Assembly: GCA_023420115.1 (NCBI GenBank)
Contig: JAEZWR010000042.1
Coordinates: 49,651-113,650, forward strand
Direction of reading: 5' to 3'
Source: Bacillota bacterium
GTDB taxonomy: Bacteria; Bacillota; Clostridia; Saccharofermentanales; Fastidiosipilaceae
Length of the DNA: 64,000 nucleotides
The translations under genes were made by a program, and so were the position numbers. This document shows, in pieces, positions 29,670-40,100 of this stretch (positions are counted from its first letter, which is position 1; each line of letters starts with the position of its first letter). Under the pieces are notes generated by a model. It was given only the letters and a program-made list of their open reading frames with translations, was not told the origin of the DNA and ran no database searches.

Positions 29670-31223
29670 ATGTGTCCTGAAGTAAATAAACAACGTAAGA
29701 AACCAGTCTCACCCTTCCCCGTAAAAGAACGCCATGCAAGACTGGACGAAAATGGAAATCCATATGCCAGAGAGGGTTATCGCCTAGAAGAAGATGCAGT
29801 TGGAATTATGGAAATTCCAGAAACAGCACTCTATGGTATACAAAGTTTACGTGGTGCAATAAACTTCCCTATAACAGGACATGGTATGCATCCTATTTTT
29901 ATCGCCAACTTAGCGAAAATAAAAAAGGCCTGTGCAAGAGCCAATTATCTATGCAAACTCTTAAGTCGTGAGCAAGTAACTGCGATAACAGCAGCTTGTG
30001 ATGAAATTATCCAGGGCAAACATCACCGTTCCTTTATCGTGGATGAAATTCAAGGTGGAGCTGGTACTACAGCTAACATGAATGCCAACGAAGTTATTGC
30101 TAATAGAGCCTCGGAACTTATGGGAGGGAAAATAGCAGATCACAAACTCTGCCACCCCCTAGATCATGTCAACAGATCACAATCCACAAATGATGTTTTC
30201 CCCACAGCTGGCAGACTTACAGCTCTGGATTTAATGAACGATCTTTTCCCTGTACTTGAGTATCTTAAATCAATATTTTTAGACAAGTCCATCGAGTTCG
30301 CCAATGTCTACAAAATAGGAAGAACACAACTTCAAGATGCAGTTCCTATGCGACTTGGTCAAAGTTTCATGGCTTACGCCCACGCTGTAGATAGAGATAT
30401 CAAACATATGAAAAAAGCCTACGAGGCAATGTTAACTCTCAATCTCGGGGGCACTGCTATAGGAACATCGGCAAATGCACCCGAACAATATGTTCAGGCA
30501 GTAGTCCCTGAATTATGTGCTATAACTGGTCTTCCTCTCAAGCAGGCAGTTGACCTAATTGATGCTACACAGAATCTGAGCGATTTCGTATTCTTATCAG
30601 GAGCAGTCAAGAGTGCTGCTGTCAGTTTATCAAAAATTGCCAACGACCTTAGACTTTTATCATCTGGTCCTAGAGCAGGCTTCGGCGAAATTAAATTGCC
30701 TCCTGTCCAAAATGGTTCATCTATAATGCCTGGAAAAATAAATCCAGTTATACCAGAGGTTGTCAATCAAGTCTGCTTCGCGATTATAGGGAACGATACA
30801 ACAATAAGCATGGCAGTAGAAGCAGGTCAGCTAGAACTTAATGCTTTTGAACCTGTATTATTTTCTCGTCTATTTAATTCAATCTATAGTTTACGCACAG
30901 CTGTCCAGACATTAGCAGTACACTGCGTAAAAGGTATCGAAGCAAGACCAGATAAAATTTCCGAGCTTCTTAATCAGTCTCTGTATGGAGCCACTGCATT
31001 AGCACCCACCTTAGGATATGATGTAGCATCATCTCTTGCCAAAAAAGCTCTAAAAGAAAATATTTCAATCAGAGATGTTGTCCTTAACGAAAATCTTCTC
31101 TCTCCTGAAGAATTAGATAAGATCCTCGATGTCAAACAGATGTTTCGCCAAGAGGAGGTCATAAAGGAATTAGAAGATCTTCATCTCAACGAAAGTGAAG
31201 AATACCAAAATAGTAAACAATAA
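29670..31223 (+). CDS. aspA: Aspartate ammonia-lyase (aspartase)
   Basis: Deaminates L-aspartate to fumarate and ammonia. 517 residues of the fumarase/aspartase superfamily. The signature is GSSIMPGKINPVIPEVVNQV, with the PVIPEVVNQ version that separates aspartases from fumarases. Also seen: GGAGTTANMNANEVIANRA, SQSTNDVFPTA and GRTQLQDAVPM. About 40 extra residues precede the usual start (EEDAVGIMEIPETALYGIQS). AGGAG is 8 nt before the ATG. With the fumarase at 60910-62292 it would feed aspartate carbon into malate. Confidence 0.94.
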   Translation: MCPEVNKQRKKPVSPFPVKERHARLDENGNPYAREGYRLEEDAVGIMEIPETALYGIQSLRGAINFPITGHGMHPIFIANLAKIKKACARANYLCKLLSREQVTAITAACDEIIQGKHHRSFIVDEIQGGAGTTANMNANEVIANRASELMGGKIADHKLCHPLDHVNRSQSTNDVFPTAGRLTALDLMNDLFPVLEYLKSIFLDKSIEFANVYKIGRTQLQDAVPMRLGQSFMAYAHAVDRDIKHMKKAYEAMLTLNLGGTAIGTSANAPEQYVQAVVPELCAITGLPLKQAVDLIDATQNLSDFVFLSGAVKSAAVSLSKIANDLRLLSSGPRAGFGEIKLPPVQNGSSIMPGKINPVIPEVVNQVCFAIIGNDTTISMAVEAGQLELNAFEPVLFSRLFNSIYSLRTAVQTLAVHCVKGIEARPDKISELLNQSLYGATALAPTLGYDVASSLAKKALKENISIRDVVLNENLLSPEELDKILDVKQMFRQEEVIKELEDLHLNESEEYQNSKQ

Positions 31224-31360
31224 TGGTGAATCACCAAATTAAAGTCAAAATAAACCAAAGCACATAGACTAACTAGCTAACACAATCTAGCGTAATTTAT
31301 CTAGCACAGTCTTGCACACGCCATAACAAATTATTTTAACTATTCATAATCTATATATAA

Positions 31361-31412
31361 AAAATCTCGCTCCACTTGCATCTACCGTGCAAAAGAGCGA
31401 GATTTTATTTTT
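31361..31412. terminator. Bidirectional terminator after aspA
   Basis: AAAATCTCGCTC pairs with GAGCGAGATTTT; an inner TTGCA/TGCAA stem closes the loop; ATTTTTT follows on the plus strand. It separates aspA from the convergent zinc operon. Confidence 0.88.
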
Positions 31413-31461
31413 TATATCATATAACTAGAGACAAACTTAATTATCAAGTCAAGAGGAAAAA

Positions 31462-32097
31462 CTATGACCTAACATATTCTGCTCCACGTTCATCTAATAC
31501 TTTAATCGACTCAACCTTCAAATAAAGGTTATAGTAAAGTCCATGGGTCTTTAATTCTGGCGTACCAACCACTTCTATCCACGCATCACGTTCTGGTTCT
31601 TCTATGCTTCCATCCTCTGGAAGTTCAAGCAAGAATCCGCCCCAGCCATCATTACCGCAGCAACCTGTGCCACGCCTATATACAGTTGGCACATCTGGGT
31701 TATCTCCAATTGTCAGTCTGGCATACATACCTTGAATAACTATTTTTCTATCTGCGTAACGTTTAAATGCATAATAAATATCAGCAATTTGCATATTAAA
31801 TAAATTTTGTTTGATATAGAGAACATTCTCCCCCTCTTTAGCTTGATAAGAAAAGGGAGGATCTTCAACATCTTCATAAAATCCTCTTAGAGTCGAATAA
31901 TCGACCTGTTCTAATGGACTATTATGAGATGCCGACTGAGAAGAATCATCCGTTTGTCCAACATTGCCAATTCTTGGCTTCTCCAAAAGTCCTTCTCTGC
32001 TTCGACAAGACACAAATAAAAATGGCAAACAAAGAGAAAGAAGTATTAATTTCCTTGCACCCTTAATCAATTTACCTTTATAAACAAATCCAGCCAT
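31462..32097 (-). CDS. Lipoprotein with CCG motif, zinc-operon associated
   Basis: 211 residues from the ATG at 32097, supported by GGAGG; a longer frame upstream lacks such a site. Signal peptide with lipobox LFVSC, so lipid-anchored. The C-terminal 130 residues (VIQGMYARLT, RRGTGCCGNDGWGGF, WIEVVGTPE) resemble the DUF1980/YcgQ-type OB-like domain, where a paired cysteine motif is typical; that similarity is from memory. It is the last gene after the zinc permease (94-base gap). A zinc-related role is inferred from position and the CC motif only. Confidence 0.65.
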   Translation of the reverse strand: MAGFVYKGKLIKGARKLILLSLCLPFLFVSCRSREGLLEKPRIGNVGQTDDSSQSASHNSPLEQVDYSTLRGFYEDVEDPPFSYQAKEGENVLYIKQNLFNMQIADIYYAFKRYADRKIVIQGMYARLTIGDNPDVPTVYRRGTGCCGNDGWGGFLLELPEDGSIEEPERDAWIEVVGTPELKTHGLYYNLYLKVESIKVLDERGAEYVRS

Positions 32098-32191
32098 AAG
32101 GCCTCCATTCAAAATTAAACATCTATTACGCAATAAACTCATTATATTAAAGTAAAAATTTTATAGATAAAAAGCTCTGCCGAGGATAAAT

Positions 32192-33016
32192 TTATGCCCT
32201 TGACCCAGTTAATTTCTTCCATACATAGGCGATTGCAAAAAAACTAGCATTAACAAGTGTAATTCCAGCTCCGGTTGGTAGAGCATAAGAGTAAGAAAGG
32301 CAAAGTCCAATAACAAAAGCAAGAATCGCTATACTAAGCGAAATAATAATCACCCTCTTATATGACCTCGCAATTGTAAGTGCAGTCATAGCTGGAAAAA
32401 CGAGTAAGGTTGAAATCAACAATGTCCCCAGTGTTCTTATTCCCATAACAATCAAGATTGCTGTAAGAAAAGCAAGAAGGGCATTGAAAAACTCAACTTT
32501 AACAGCAGCAGCCCTAGCAAAGATCTCATCAGAAGTAATTAACAAAATTTTCTGATAATAAATAGCATATATAAGCAGAACAACAATAACTAACACAATC
32601 GAAAAAAGCATCTCAACACCATCTGCTGCCAACAAACTACCAAATAAGTAATTACAAATATCAGTGTTTATCCCCGTACTCATCGATATAAAAAGCACCC
32701 CAATCGCTATAGACAAGGTAGAAAGTAATGCCAGCCTAGCATCTGCATTAATACCTGAATTATACTTAATCCTTAACAAAAAGTAGGCAGCCAATATAGT
32801 TACAGGTAGCGATACCGAAAGAGGATTTAAATGGAAACAAAGTGCAAGAGCCAAGGCTGCAAAAGAAATTTGCGACAAAGCATGACCAATCATCGAAAAT
32901 TTCTTCTGCACTAAATTGACTCCAACAATCGCTGAACATATAGAAACAGATAGTCCAATGATAGCCGCTCTAACCATAAAAGAATAAGAAAACATTTCCC
33001 TGAAATACTCTATCAC
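32192..33016 (-). CDS. znuB: Zinc/manganese ABC transporter permease
   Basis: Membrane subunit of an ABC-3 family metal importer, 274 residues with about eight helices. Hallmark segments: GHALSQISFAALALA near residue 38, NPLSVSLPVTILAAYFLLRIK and MGIRTLGTLLISTLLVFPAMTA. The start overlaps the ATPase stop by four bases (ATGA), showing translational coupling. Zinc is preferred over manganese because of the His-rich binding protein in the same operon. Confidence 0.92.
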   Translation of the reverse strand: MIEYFREMFSYSFMVRAAIIGLSVSICSAIVGVNLVQKKFSMIGHALSQISFAALALALCFHLNPLSVSLPVTILAAYFLLRIKYNSGINADARLALLSTLSIAIGVLFISMSTGINTDICNYLFGSLLAADGVEMLFSIVLVIVVLLIYAIYYQKILLITSDEIFARAAAVKVEFFNALLAFLTAILIVMGIRTLGTLLISTLLVFPAMTALTIARSYKRVIIISLSIAILAFVIGLCLSYSYALPTGAGITLVNASFFAIAYVWKKLTGSRA

Positions 33017-33681
33017 TCTCTACCTACCTTACAATCATAAAAGCAAACACTCAAATCATCATTAAACTCTAAACACTTATTAGGTAGCGTAAGATCAAAA
33101 TCGGCATCGTGACTGACAACTATCACAGCCTTATCACCACATTGAACTATTTCTCTCAACTCTCGCCACACAAAAGCACGACTCTCTTTATCCATATTCG
33201 CTGTAAGCTCATCAAGAATCAGAAGCTTAGAATCAAGCACAAGCGCCCTTGCAAAAAGCACTCTCTGTCTTTGCCCGAGTGATAAATCATTTATATTCAT
33301 CTTCATTATCATCTCAAGTCCAAGCCTATTAGATATATCCTTTATCTCATCTCTATATTTACTCTTAAGAGTAAAAAAAGCGTTGCCACGCACTGCCATA
33401 GCAGAAAGTAGTAGTTCCTCAACTGTTATAGGGAAATTCTTATCTATGAGACTTTCTTGAGATAAGTATGCGATTCCAAGGTCTTTGATACTTTTATCGT
33501 AAGTAATATTTCCCCCCTTTGAACTCTGGAGTCCAAGGAGAGTCTTTATAAGAGTTGATTTACCTGAGCCATTTCTTCCTTTGATCAACAAACAGTCTCC
33601 CCTATCGATAGAAAAATTGATTTTCTCTGAAAGGGGAGTCTGGTAGCCAATAAGAAGTCCATTTACTGTAATTAATGACAT
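33013..33681 (-). CDS. znuC: Zinc ABC transporter ATP-binding protein
   Basis: 222 residues. Walker A GRNGSGKST, Q-loop YLSQES, signature LSLGQRQR (Ser-Leu-Gly-Gln rather than Ser-Gly-Gly-Gln), Walker B LLILDELTANMD, and switch histidine in VVSHD. It overlaps the znuA stop by one base and znuB by four, so the three are one operon. Confidence 0.92.
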   Translation of the reverse strand: MSLITVNGLLIGYQTPLSEKINFSIDRGDCLLIKGRNGSGKSTLIKTLLGLQSSKGGNITYDKSIKDLGIAYLSQESLIDKNFPITVEELLLSAMAVRGNAFFTLKSKYRDEIKDISNRLGLEMIMKMNINDLSLGQRQRVLFARALVLDSKLLILDELTANMDKESRAFVWRELREIVQCGDKAVIVVSHDADFDLTLPNKCLEFNDDLSVCFYDCKVGRE

Positions 33682-34760
33682 TAATTTAGGGCTTCCTTTA
33701 GAACCTCAAGATTATTCTGCATCAAGTCAACATAAGTTAGACCTTGTTCAAATTGCTCCTTGCTCACATTATGACAAGCATTAAATTCTAAAACTTTAGC
33801 GCCCGTCTCTTTACTAATTGCCTCGGCAATTCTTCCATTTGATAGTTCAATTTTAAAAACAACCGGTATATTCTCTGCTTTGACCTTATCAACTAAAAAT
33901 TTAACTGTTGCCGCACTAGCTTCAGTCTGTGTAGAACAACCAGAAAATGCAGCATAATAATCAAGTCCAAATTCATCAGCAAAATATCTTAAAGGAAATC
34001 TATCTCCAAAGACAAATGTTTTGCGTTTCGCTGCTGAAACAATATCCTTGAACGACTTATCTAGTGTCTCTAATTTTGATATATACTCATCTGCATTTTT
34101 TCTATATATTTCAGCTGAATCTGGTTTAAGCTCAGAAATTCTTTCCTCTAACTTATTAACTATTTCTATTGCCTTTTTCGGGCTTGTCCACACATGCTCA
34201 TCAACTTCTTCATGATTGTGACTATGCCCTTCTTCTCCGTCGTGGTGTTCGTGGGATTCTTCTCCGTCATGGTGCCCGTGGGCTTCTTCTCCGTCATGGT
34301 GTTCATGAGCTTCTTCCCCGTCATGGTGCTTATGGACTTCTTCTCCGTCGTGGTGATGCTCATGCTCCATACCTTCGACAATTTCCTCGTTCACGGTATC
34401 TACGAGATCAATCAATTTAACACTATTAACTTTATTATCTGTACTTGAAAGAATCTTATCTACCCATGCCTCGTTCTCTCCACCGACACTAACAAAAAGC
34501 TCACTATTATTTATGGTCTTAATGTCATCGACACTTGGCTCAAAGGCGTGACTCTCTGCTCCTGGCTTGAGAAGCATTTTAACATCTGCAGTATCACCAA
34601 CTATCGCTCTCACAAAATCAAAAGTTGGAAAATTACTACTAACTATACTTAATCTATCGCTAGAGCTCTCACTTGCTTCAACAGAAAAAGGCATATTAGC
34701 AAAAACAGCTGTAAGAGATAAAGCGAGCACTGAACAAATAATATTTTTAAATTTTTTCAT
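33681..34760 (-). CDS. znuA: Zinc-binding protein ZnuA with His-rich repeat
   Basis: Extracellular metal-binding subunit (SBP_bac_9 family). The start is ATG at 34760 with GAGG 9 nt upstream; an earlier TTG is out of position. Sec signal ICSVLALSLTAVFANMPFSVEA without a lipobox. The metal site includes PGAESHAFEPS near residue 80. A His/Asp/Glu-rich loop of five 9-residue repeats (HHDGEE cores) follows, then EVDEHVWTSP, where another ligand His lies. The long His loop is typical of zinc rather than manganese binding proteins, though its repeat count is notable. Confidence 0.93.
   Translation of the reverse strand: MKKFKNIICSVLALSLTAVFANMPFSVEASESSSDRLSIVSSNFPTFDFVRAIVGDTADVKMLLKPGAESHAFEPSVDDIKTINNSELFVSVGGENEAWVDKILSSTDNKVNSVKLIDLVDTVNEEIVEGMEHEHHHDGEEVHKHHDGEEAHEHHDGEEAHGHHDGEESHEHHDGEEGHSHNHEEVDEHVWTSPKKAIEIVNKLEERISELKPDSAEIYRKNADEYISKLETLDKSFKDIVSAAKRKTFVFGDRFPLRYFADEFGLDYYAAFSGCSTQTEASAATVKFLVDKVKAENIPVVFKIELSNGRIAEAISKETGAKVLEFNACHNVSKEQFEQGLTYVDLMQNNLEVLKEALN
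34230..34364 (-). repeat. Five tandem 27-bp repeats in znuA
   Basis: Units start at 34230, 34257, 34284, 34311 and 34338. Each encodes nine residues around HHDGEE. Because 27 is a multiple of three, copy-number change keeps the gene in frame and only alters His loop length. The same repeat produces open but meaningless frames on both strands. Confidence 0.9.
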
Positions 34761-34849
34761 TACACAAAACCTCAAATCTTAAAGATAAAAATAGATAGAG
34801 CATACTTATATACTCCTAACTCTAATACAAATTTGACTATGTTTCACAA

Positions 34850-35185
34850 TCAATTATCCATTCTCACCTTAAGCCTTACCAGCGTATATGATTTTCCAAC
34901 TTGAAAATTTTGATGAATAAAATATAAAAAAAGCACCAAGCACACTAAAAACAAACCCACTCGTCTATTAATAAACAACCATGGGGTCTCTGTCCAATAC
35001 TGTGTTATTCGCTCGATATTTTTACAAATATTACAAAACTGAACATTCTGATGACTGTGATTAGTCAAGATATAAGGCAGATAAAAAGAAAAGGCAACTA
35101 TCAAAATAATAAAGACAATCAATATTAAAGTTGCCACTATTTTTAAATTAATTTGGCTCTGAATTTTTCTCCTTATTTTAATCAA
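34850..35185 (-). CDS. Small two-helix membrane protein with CxxC, zinc-operon leader gene
   Basis: 111 residues. Hydrophobic helices at about 17-40 and 75-92. Between them lies an external loop with NHSHQNVQFCNICKNI, a plausible metal-binding His/Cys cluster. It starts at TTG (35185), 8 nt after AAGGG. That start lies inside an 8-codon reading frame (35201-35178) which has its own AGAGGA. It lies 89 bases upstream of znuA and is read the same way, so it is probably the first gene of the zinc operon. No family recognised. Confidence 0.55.
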   Translation of the reverse strand: MIKIRRKIQSQINLKIVATLILIVFIILIVAFSFYLPYILTNHSHQNVQFCNICKNIERITQYWTETPWLFINRRVGLFLVCLVLFLYFIHQNFQVGKSYTLVRLKVRMDN

Positions 35186-35240
35186 TCTCAGCGCCCTTCA
35201 TTTCTTCCTCTAATATGAAATAATTAAATTTCTAGAGGGG

Positions 35241-35258
35241 AATAGCATTAATTCTATC
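35241..35258. promoter_or_regulatory. Imperfect palindrome upstream of the zinc operon
   Basis: AATAGCATTAATTCTATC, centred on ATTAAT, about 40 bases before the operon's first start. It does not match the Zur box I know from Bacillus, but sits where a metalloregulator would bind. Weak evidence. Confidence 0.25.
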
Positions 35259-35397
35259 TTATTATCAAAGTCAATTAATCAACAAATCTTAAATGTTCGG
35301 CCTTCTTATGAAAATTTAAAAAACTTGTATCAATATTGTATTTGAATTGTAATTTTAAGGGCAAAAAACAGTCGTATTTATATTTATAATTGTTAGC

Positions 35398-35439
35398 TTG
35401 TATTGATTATTTTCATATTATCTAAACTATATTTAGATA
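35398..35439 (+). promoter_or_regulatory. Candidate promoter and operator of the DUF1846 gene
   Basis: TTGTAT, 17 bases, TCTAAA. An 8-bp inverted repeat TATCTAAA, CTATA, TTTAGATA (35419-35439) covers the -10. It lies 24 bases before the ATG, which has AGGAGGGG. Confidence 0.45.
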
Positions 35440-35462
35440 TACAATTACATTAGGAGGGGCAA

Positions 35463-36983
35463 ATGTTAAGCGGAGCAAAAAATGCACTTGATGCAAATAA
35501 ATATCTAGAAGAACAGAGTCGTTTCATAATGGAAAGGGCCAGTCGCTATGACAAATTATATCTTGAAGTCGGTGGCAAACTCATTGACGATCTTCATGCT
35601 ATGAGAGTACTTCCGGGGTTCAGACCAGATATCAAAATGGATCTTTTCGCCAAGATAAAAGATCAGTGCGAAGTTCTCATCTGTATATATTCTGGCGATA
35701 TCGAAAGGAATAAAATACGTGGAGATTATGGCATCAATTATGAAAATGAAGTATTCCGCTTAATTGATGAATTCAGAACAAGGGGTCTTTTAGTAAAATC
35801 GGTAGTTATCACTCGCTACAACGAACAGAGTGCTGTCAAAACATTCATAAACAAACTAGAACATCGTGGTTTGAGAGCGTATACTCACCAAGCAACAAAA
35901 GGATATCCAACTGATGTCGACACAATATGCAGTAAAGATGGATATGGCAAAAATACATTCATTGAAACCGAGAAACCAATTGTTATAGTAACTGCTCCAG
36001 GACCAAATAGTGGTAAATTAGCAACCTGCCTTTCCCAGTTATATCATGAAAATGAACGAGGGAACCGCGCCGGATATTCTAAATTTGAAACTTTCCCAAT
36101 TTGGAATCTACCACTTAAACACCCTGTTAATGTCGCCTACGAAGCTGCTACAGCTGATTTAATGGATGTTAATATGATAGATCCATTCCATCTCGAATAC
36201 TTTGGACAGAGTGCCGTTAATTATAATCGAGATGTCGAAGCCTATCCTCTGCTCAAGAGAATTCTCAGTAGAGTCTGTAATGAAGAATCAATATATCATT
36301 CGCCAACTGAAATGGGAGTAAATCGCGCCGGCTGTGCGATAGTGGACGATGAACTCTGCCGCGAAGCTGCCAATCAGGAAATAATTCGCCGTTATTTCAA
36401 AGCCCAAACAGATTTCAAACTAGGTCTAGCAAGTGAAAAAACCGTCACTAGATGCAAGTTACTTATGGAGGAAATGCAGCTAAGTATTGATATGCGCAAG
36501 ACAGTTGCAGCTGCAAGAACTTATGCGAAAGAAGTTAAAAATAGATTAAAAACAGAAGACCCCATATCTACAGCTGCAATTGAGCTTGCTGACGGAAGAA
36601 TCATTACAGGTAGAGGTAGTGAAAATATGACAGCGATATCAGCTATGCTTCTCAATGCGATAAAAGCCCTCTCAGGAATTGATGATAAGCTTCATCTTCT
36701 CTCTCCCGTCATCCTAGAACCCTTGGTAAATATGAAAGGTAGGACCTTAGGTCTTAAAGATCTTCCACTTGACTCTAAAGAAGTCCTTATCGCACTCGCT
36801 ATGTCTGCATCTACAAATACAACATCAGCTCTAGCTATGGAAGCTCTTAAAGATTTAAAAACATGCCAAGCCCACTCAACGGTCCTTGTAAATAAAAATG
36901 ATAATTTCATTCTAGGTAGACTCGGTATTGATATTAGCTCTGATCCAATATTCCCAAATGAAAGACTATTCTCGGACTATTGA
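35463..36983 (+). CDS. DUF1846 (UPF0371) family protein
   Basis: Conserved cytoplasmic protein of unknown biochemical role, 506 residues, normal for the family. Hallmarks: LYLEVGGKLIDDLHAMRVLPGF, PDIKMDLFAKI, YSGDIERNKIRGDYGI, IVTAPGPNSGKLATCLSQLYHE, and GYSKFETFPIWNLPLKHPVN. AGGAGGGG lies 4 nt before the ATG, giving a strong ribosome binding site. It is a single-gene unit with a terminator. Confidence 0.93.
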   Translation: MLSGAKNALDANKYLEEQSRFIMERASRYDKLYLEVGGKLIDDLHAMRVLPGFRPDIKMDLFAKIKDQCEVLICIYSGDIERNKIRGDYGINYENEVFRLIDEFRTRGLLVKSVVITRYNEQSAVKTFINKLEHRGLRAYTHQATKGYPTDVDTICSKDGYGKNTFIETEKPIVIVTAPGPNSGKLATCLSQLYHENERGNRAGYSKFETFPIWNLPLKHPVNVAYEAATADLMDVNMIDPFHLEYFGQSAVNYNRDVEAYPLLKRILSRVCNEESIYHSPTEMGVNRAGCAIVDDELCREAANQEIIRRYFKAQTDFKLGLASEKTVTRCKLLMEEMQLSIDMRKTVAAARTYAKEVKNRLKTEDPISTAAIELADGRIITGRGSENMTAISAMLLNAIKALSGIDDKLHLLSPVILEPLVNMKGRTLGLKDLPLDSKEVLIALAMSASTNTTSALAMEALKDLKTCQAHSTVLVNKNDNFILGRLGIDISSDPIFPNERLFSDY

Positions 36984-37087
36984 TAACTATTAATAACTAA
37001 GCTAAGAATTATCCTGAATAATATATTTAAATAGCTAATAATTTCACAAAATAAAACAAATAGCTTAGATTAAAATAAAAGATTATA

Positions 37088-37127
37088 AGAAGCTCCATCA
37101 TCCTAATTAAAGATGATGGAGTTTCTT
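37088..37127. terminator. Bidirectional terminator after the DUF1846 gene
   Basis: CTCCATCATC, 9-base loop, GATGATGGAG, extended by AAGA/TCTT outside. It lies between the convergent DUF1846 and adhesin genes. Confidence 0.82.
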
Positions 37128-37129
37128 AT

Positions 37130-40100
37130 TCAAATAAATGTACCGGAATAACAACCCTTTCTCTTCAAGTTCAAACAGAAAATACTCAAAGAAATAAATA
37201 AAAGACCTAAGCTAATATCTATATGTTTGTGACTATTACTCTCTCCAGTCTTTGCAAGAAGCGGCAGCTTTTTATTTATAAGTTCAATCACTTTTTCACC
37301 ATCATCTTCTATATAAAAAACCAGATCCTCTGCCAGAGCATAATTACTTGGAGCCTCTAACTCTCTTAGAGTATATTGTTCCCCTATATTTAAACCTCTA
37401 ATGACCTGTTCTTCATCAGAACTTGTCCACAGTGCTACTTCATTCATATCTTGGTCTAGTAATTGAAGCTTAGCTCCCTTTAATAAGTTACCAGCTTCAT
37501 CCAGTTTCTTTATCTTAAGCTTACTCAAGCTATTCTCCATTATCAAATGTACATCTCTATCGTTTTCACTTATCTTAAAGTTAATATCTTTCCCTCGAAT
37601 ATATCCACTTGGCGCTTCTACTTCTCTCAATATATATTCTTCATTTAGATTAAGCCCATATATTTCCTTTGCTGCGCCATTACTAATAAATTCTATTATT
37701 TTCTCACCTTGCATATTAAATATCGCTAATTTTGCACCTATCACAGGATATGAATTATCGTGATCAACTTTTTCTACAATAACTCTTGTCGGCACATCTT
37801 CCATCTGAATAACTTGAACCTCTCCCGTATCTTTTACCTCAAAGTAGATATCCTCCGCTTTGTGATAATTAACAGGGGACTCAAGTTCTCTAAGACAATA
37901 AATCTCTCCAGACTTTAAGCCTTTTATAACAAAGTCTTCGTTTGAACTCGAAAATCTCAGTATCTCTTCACCCTTACTATCATACACAGCTAAGATTGCT
38001 CCTAAGACATTTTCGCCTGTCTCACTATCAATCTTTTTGATCTTTACCTTTATCTCTTCATCGAGCATATCAATCTTACTTCTATGCATAAGCTCATCAA
38101 AAGTAAATTCGATTTCACTGGCTGTAGCATATCCAGCAGGTGCCTCATCTTCTTTTAAAATATATTTTTTGCCAAGTTCCAACCTAGCAATTCTATGTGG
38201 CTCTTGTCCTGACGTCCAAGAATCGACCAAAACTCCATTTTCATCCCAAACAGACAATTTGGCACCAGGTAATTCTTGTCCTGCAAAATCTTTTTTATGT
38301 ATAAAGATCTCACTTTCTTCATTTTCAAAATTGTAGTCAAAAAGCTCCCGCCCCCTTTCTACGAAAATTTCAACTCCACCTTTCATTGGCATATACCCTT
38401 TAAGAGCCTCACTCTCTTCAAGATAATATTTTCCATAACGGAGATTATTTATTTCTATATATCCATCCTTATCTGTCAGATAATCCCCTTGCTTAATCTT
38501 CTCTCCTTTGTCCTCCAAATATAAAGAGAATTTAACCCCCTCTAATTGTCTCTTATCATCCTTAGAAACCTTATTTATCCTAATCTTGGCATTCACAGGT
38601 TTATTTTCCACATCTGGGATAGTTTCATAACGCACAAGCTGTCTTGGTTCTTCATCAAAGTCCAAACTTATAATTTGATCAGGACTCAACTCGTACGCCT
38701 CATGAGTAGTTAATTCTCTTATGTAATAATCAGTGGCAAAAGCAGTCTCAAAATTGACAATCAGATTTTCATTAGGTATTGCAATATCGAGCAAAGAATC
38801 TTTCTTTACGATAACACCATTCTCAACAATGTCTTCTTTATTAAATAGAGCGAAGATTGTCTTTTCTCTCAGTTCATCAGATGAAATATCTGCTAGACGA
38901 GGATCCTTTAGAAAAGTCTTTTTAAAATTAATAGCAATCTTCTGGCGATTATTATGAACTCTTAACGCCTGGTCATATATCTTTATTAGTTGATTTTTCT
39001 CACTAATTTCAAAGGTCAAAGGTTCAGCCTTAATAAATGGAGCTCTTGCAGAGATTTCCTCTAATACATACTTTCCTATAGGCAAGGGCTCGGAACGATA
39101 TTCCTTTTCATTTGTTCGGAAACGCTCTATTTCTGTACCAGCTTGATAAATAAGTACTGGTTTATATTCTCCTCCCTCTTTTCTGCTTGAAGCTGAATAA
39201 ATATCTTCCGCCGCTCTAATAATAAACTCACAATCGGCTAAGTAGTCTTTTTTGTATGAAGTAGATACATAATTGTATTTTTTATGTAATGGATTATCGG
39301 TCAAAAAGGCTTCGCTTCCATTTAATGTTGTAGATTGTTCTTCCTTGTCTACTTTATCTTCATTTGATCCACTCTCACTCTCACTCTTGCTCTCATTCTC
39401 ATTTCCATTGTTCAAATTTCCCGTCGTCTCAAGATTTTCTTCCACTATATCTTCTTCAGACTCTATTACGCTCTCAAGCAGCTCATCACTGCCAGTATTC
39501 TCCCCCTCCTTATCGCTAAACTCCTCACCACTTATTTCACTTTCAACATCAACATCTTCCTCATCGTCAATCTCCGGTATATCATCATAACCGTCCATCT
39601 TAGGTAGAGAAATCTGTCTAAGTCTAGCAAGAACATCCAGCATATTCTTTTTTTCCAATATCTCTTCTAGACTTAAATTCTCCACACTAGCTGAATCTAA
39701 AATATCTGCCGTCTTATGAAGCTCAATTCTCCCCTTCTGTGCTTCGTTATAAACCTCGGTCTCAAGCACTTCCCCTTCAAGAAGCAGTGAATCATTATTG
39801 AAGCTAAGTTTTTGTCTCTTCCCCGGTTCCAAGAAATACCCGCGAGGGCTTTTTATCTCCTGAAGATAATAATCTCCATAATTCAATCTATTTGGGAAAT
39901 ATGCCACACCGTCATCATCTGTAACAAAAATAGTCTTCTGCTCCCCCGAGGCAGTCTTAAATGTAATCGCTTCTCCACCTTCAGCCTGTCTATATAGCTC
40001 AAAAGCCACGCCTGGGATAGCAATTCTCTCCTTTGTTTCACTATCCAATTTAACTATCCTGAGACTCATTTCTTTGGCAGGATTAACAAGTTTATAACGA

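Noticed and set aside
29670..31223. Second fumarase
   Set aside because: The signature has PVIPEVVNQ, typical of aspartase, whereas the gene at 60910-62292 has the fumarase form PTQCEA.
34166..34448. Three overlapping open frames on both strands inside znuA
   Set aside because: They arise from the 27-bp repeat, which keeps all frames free of stops.
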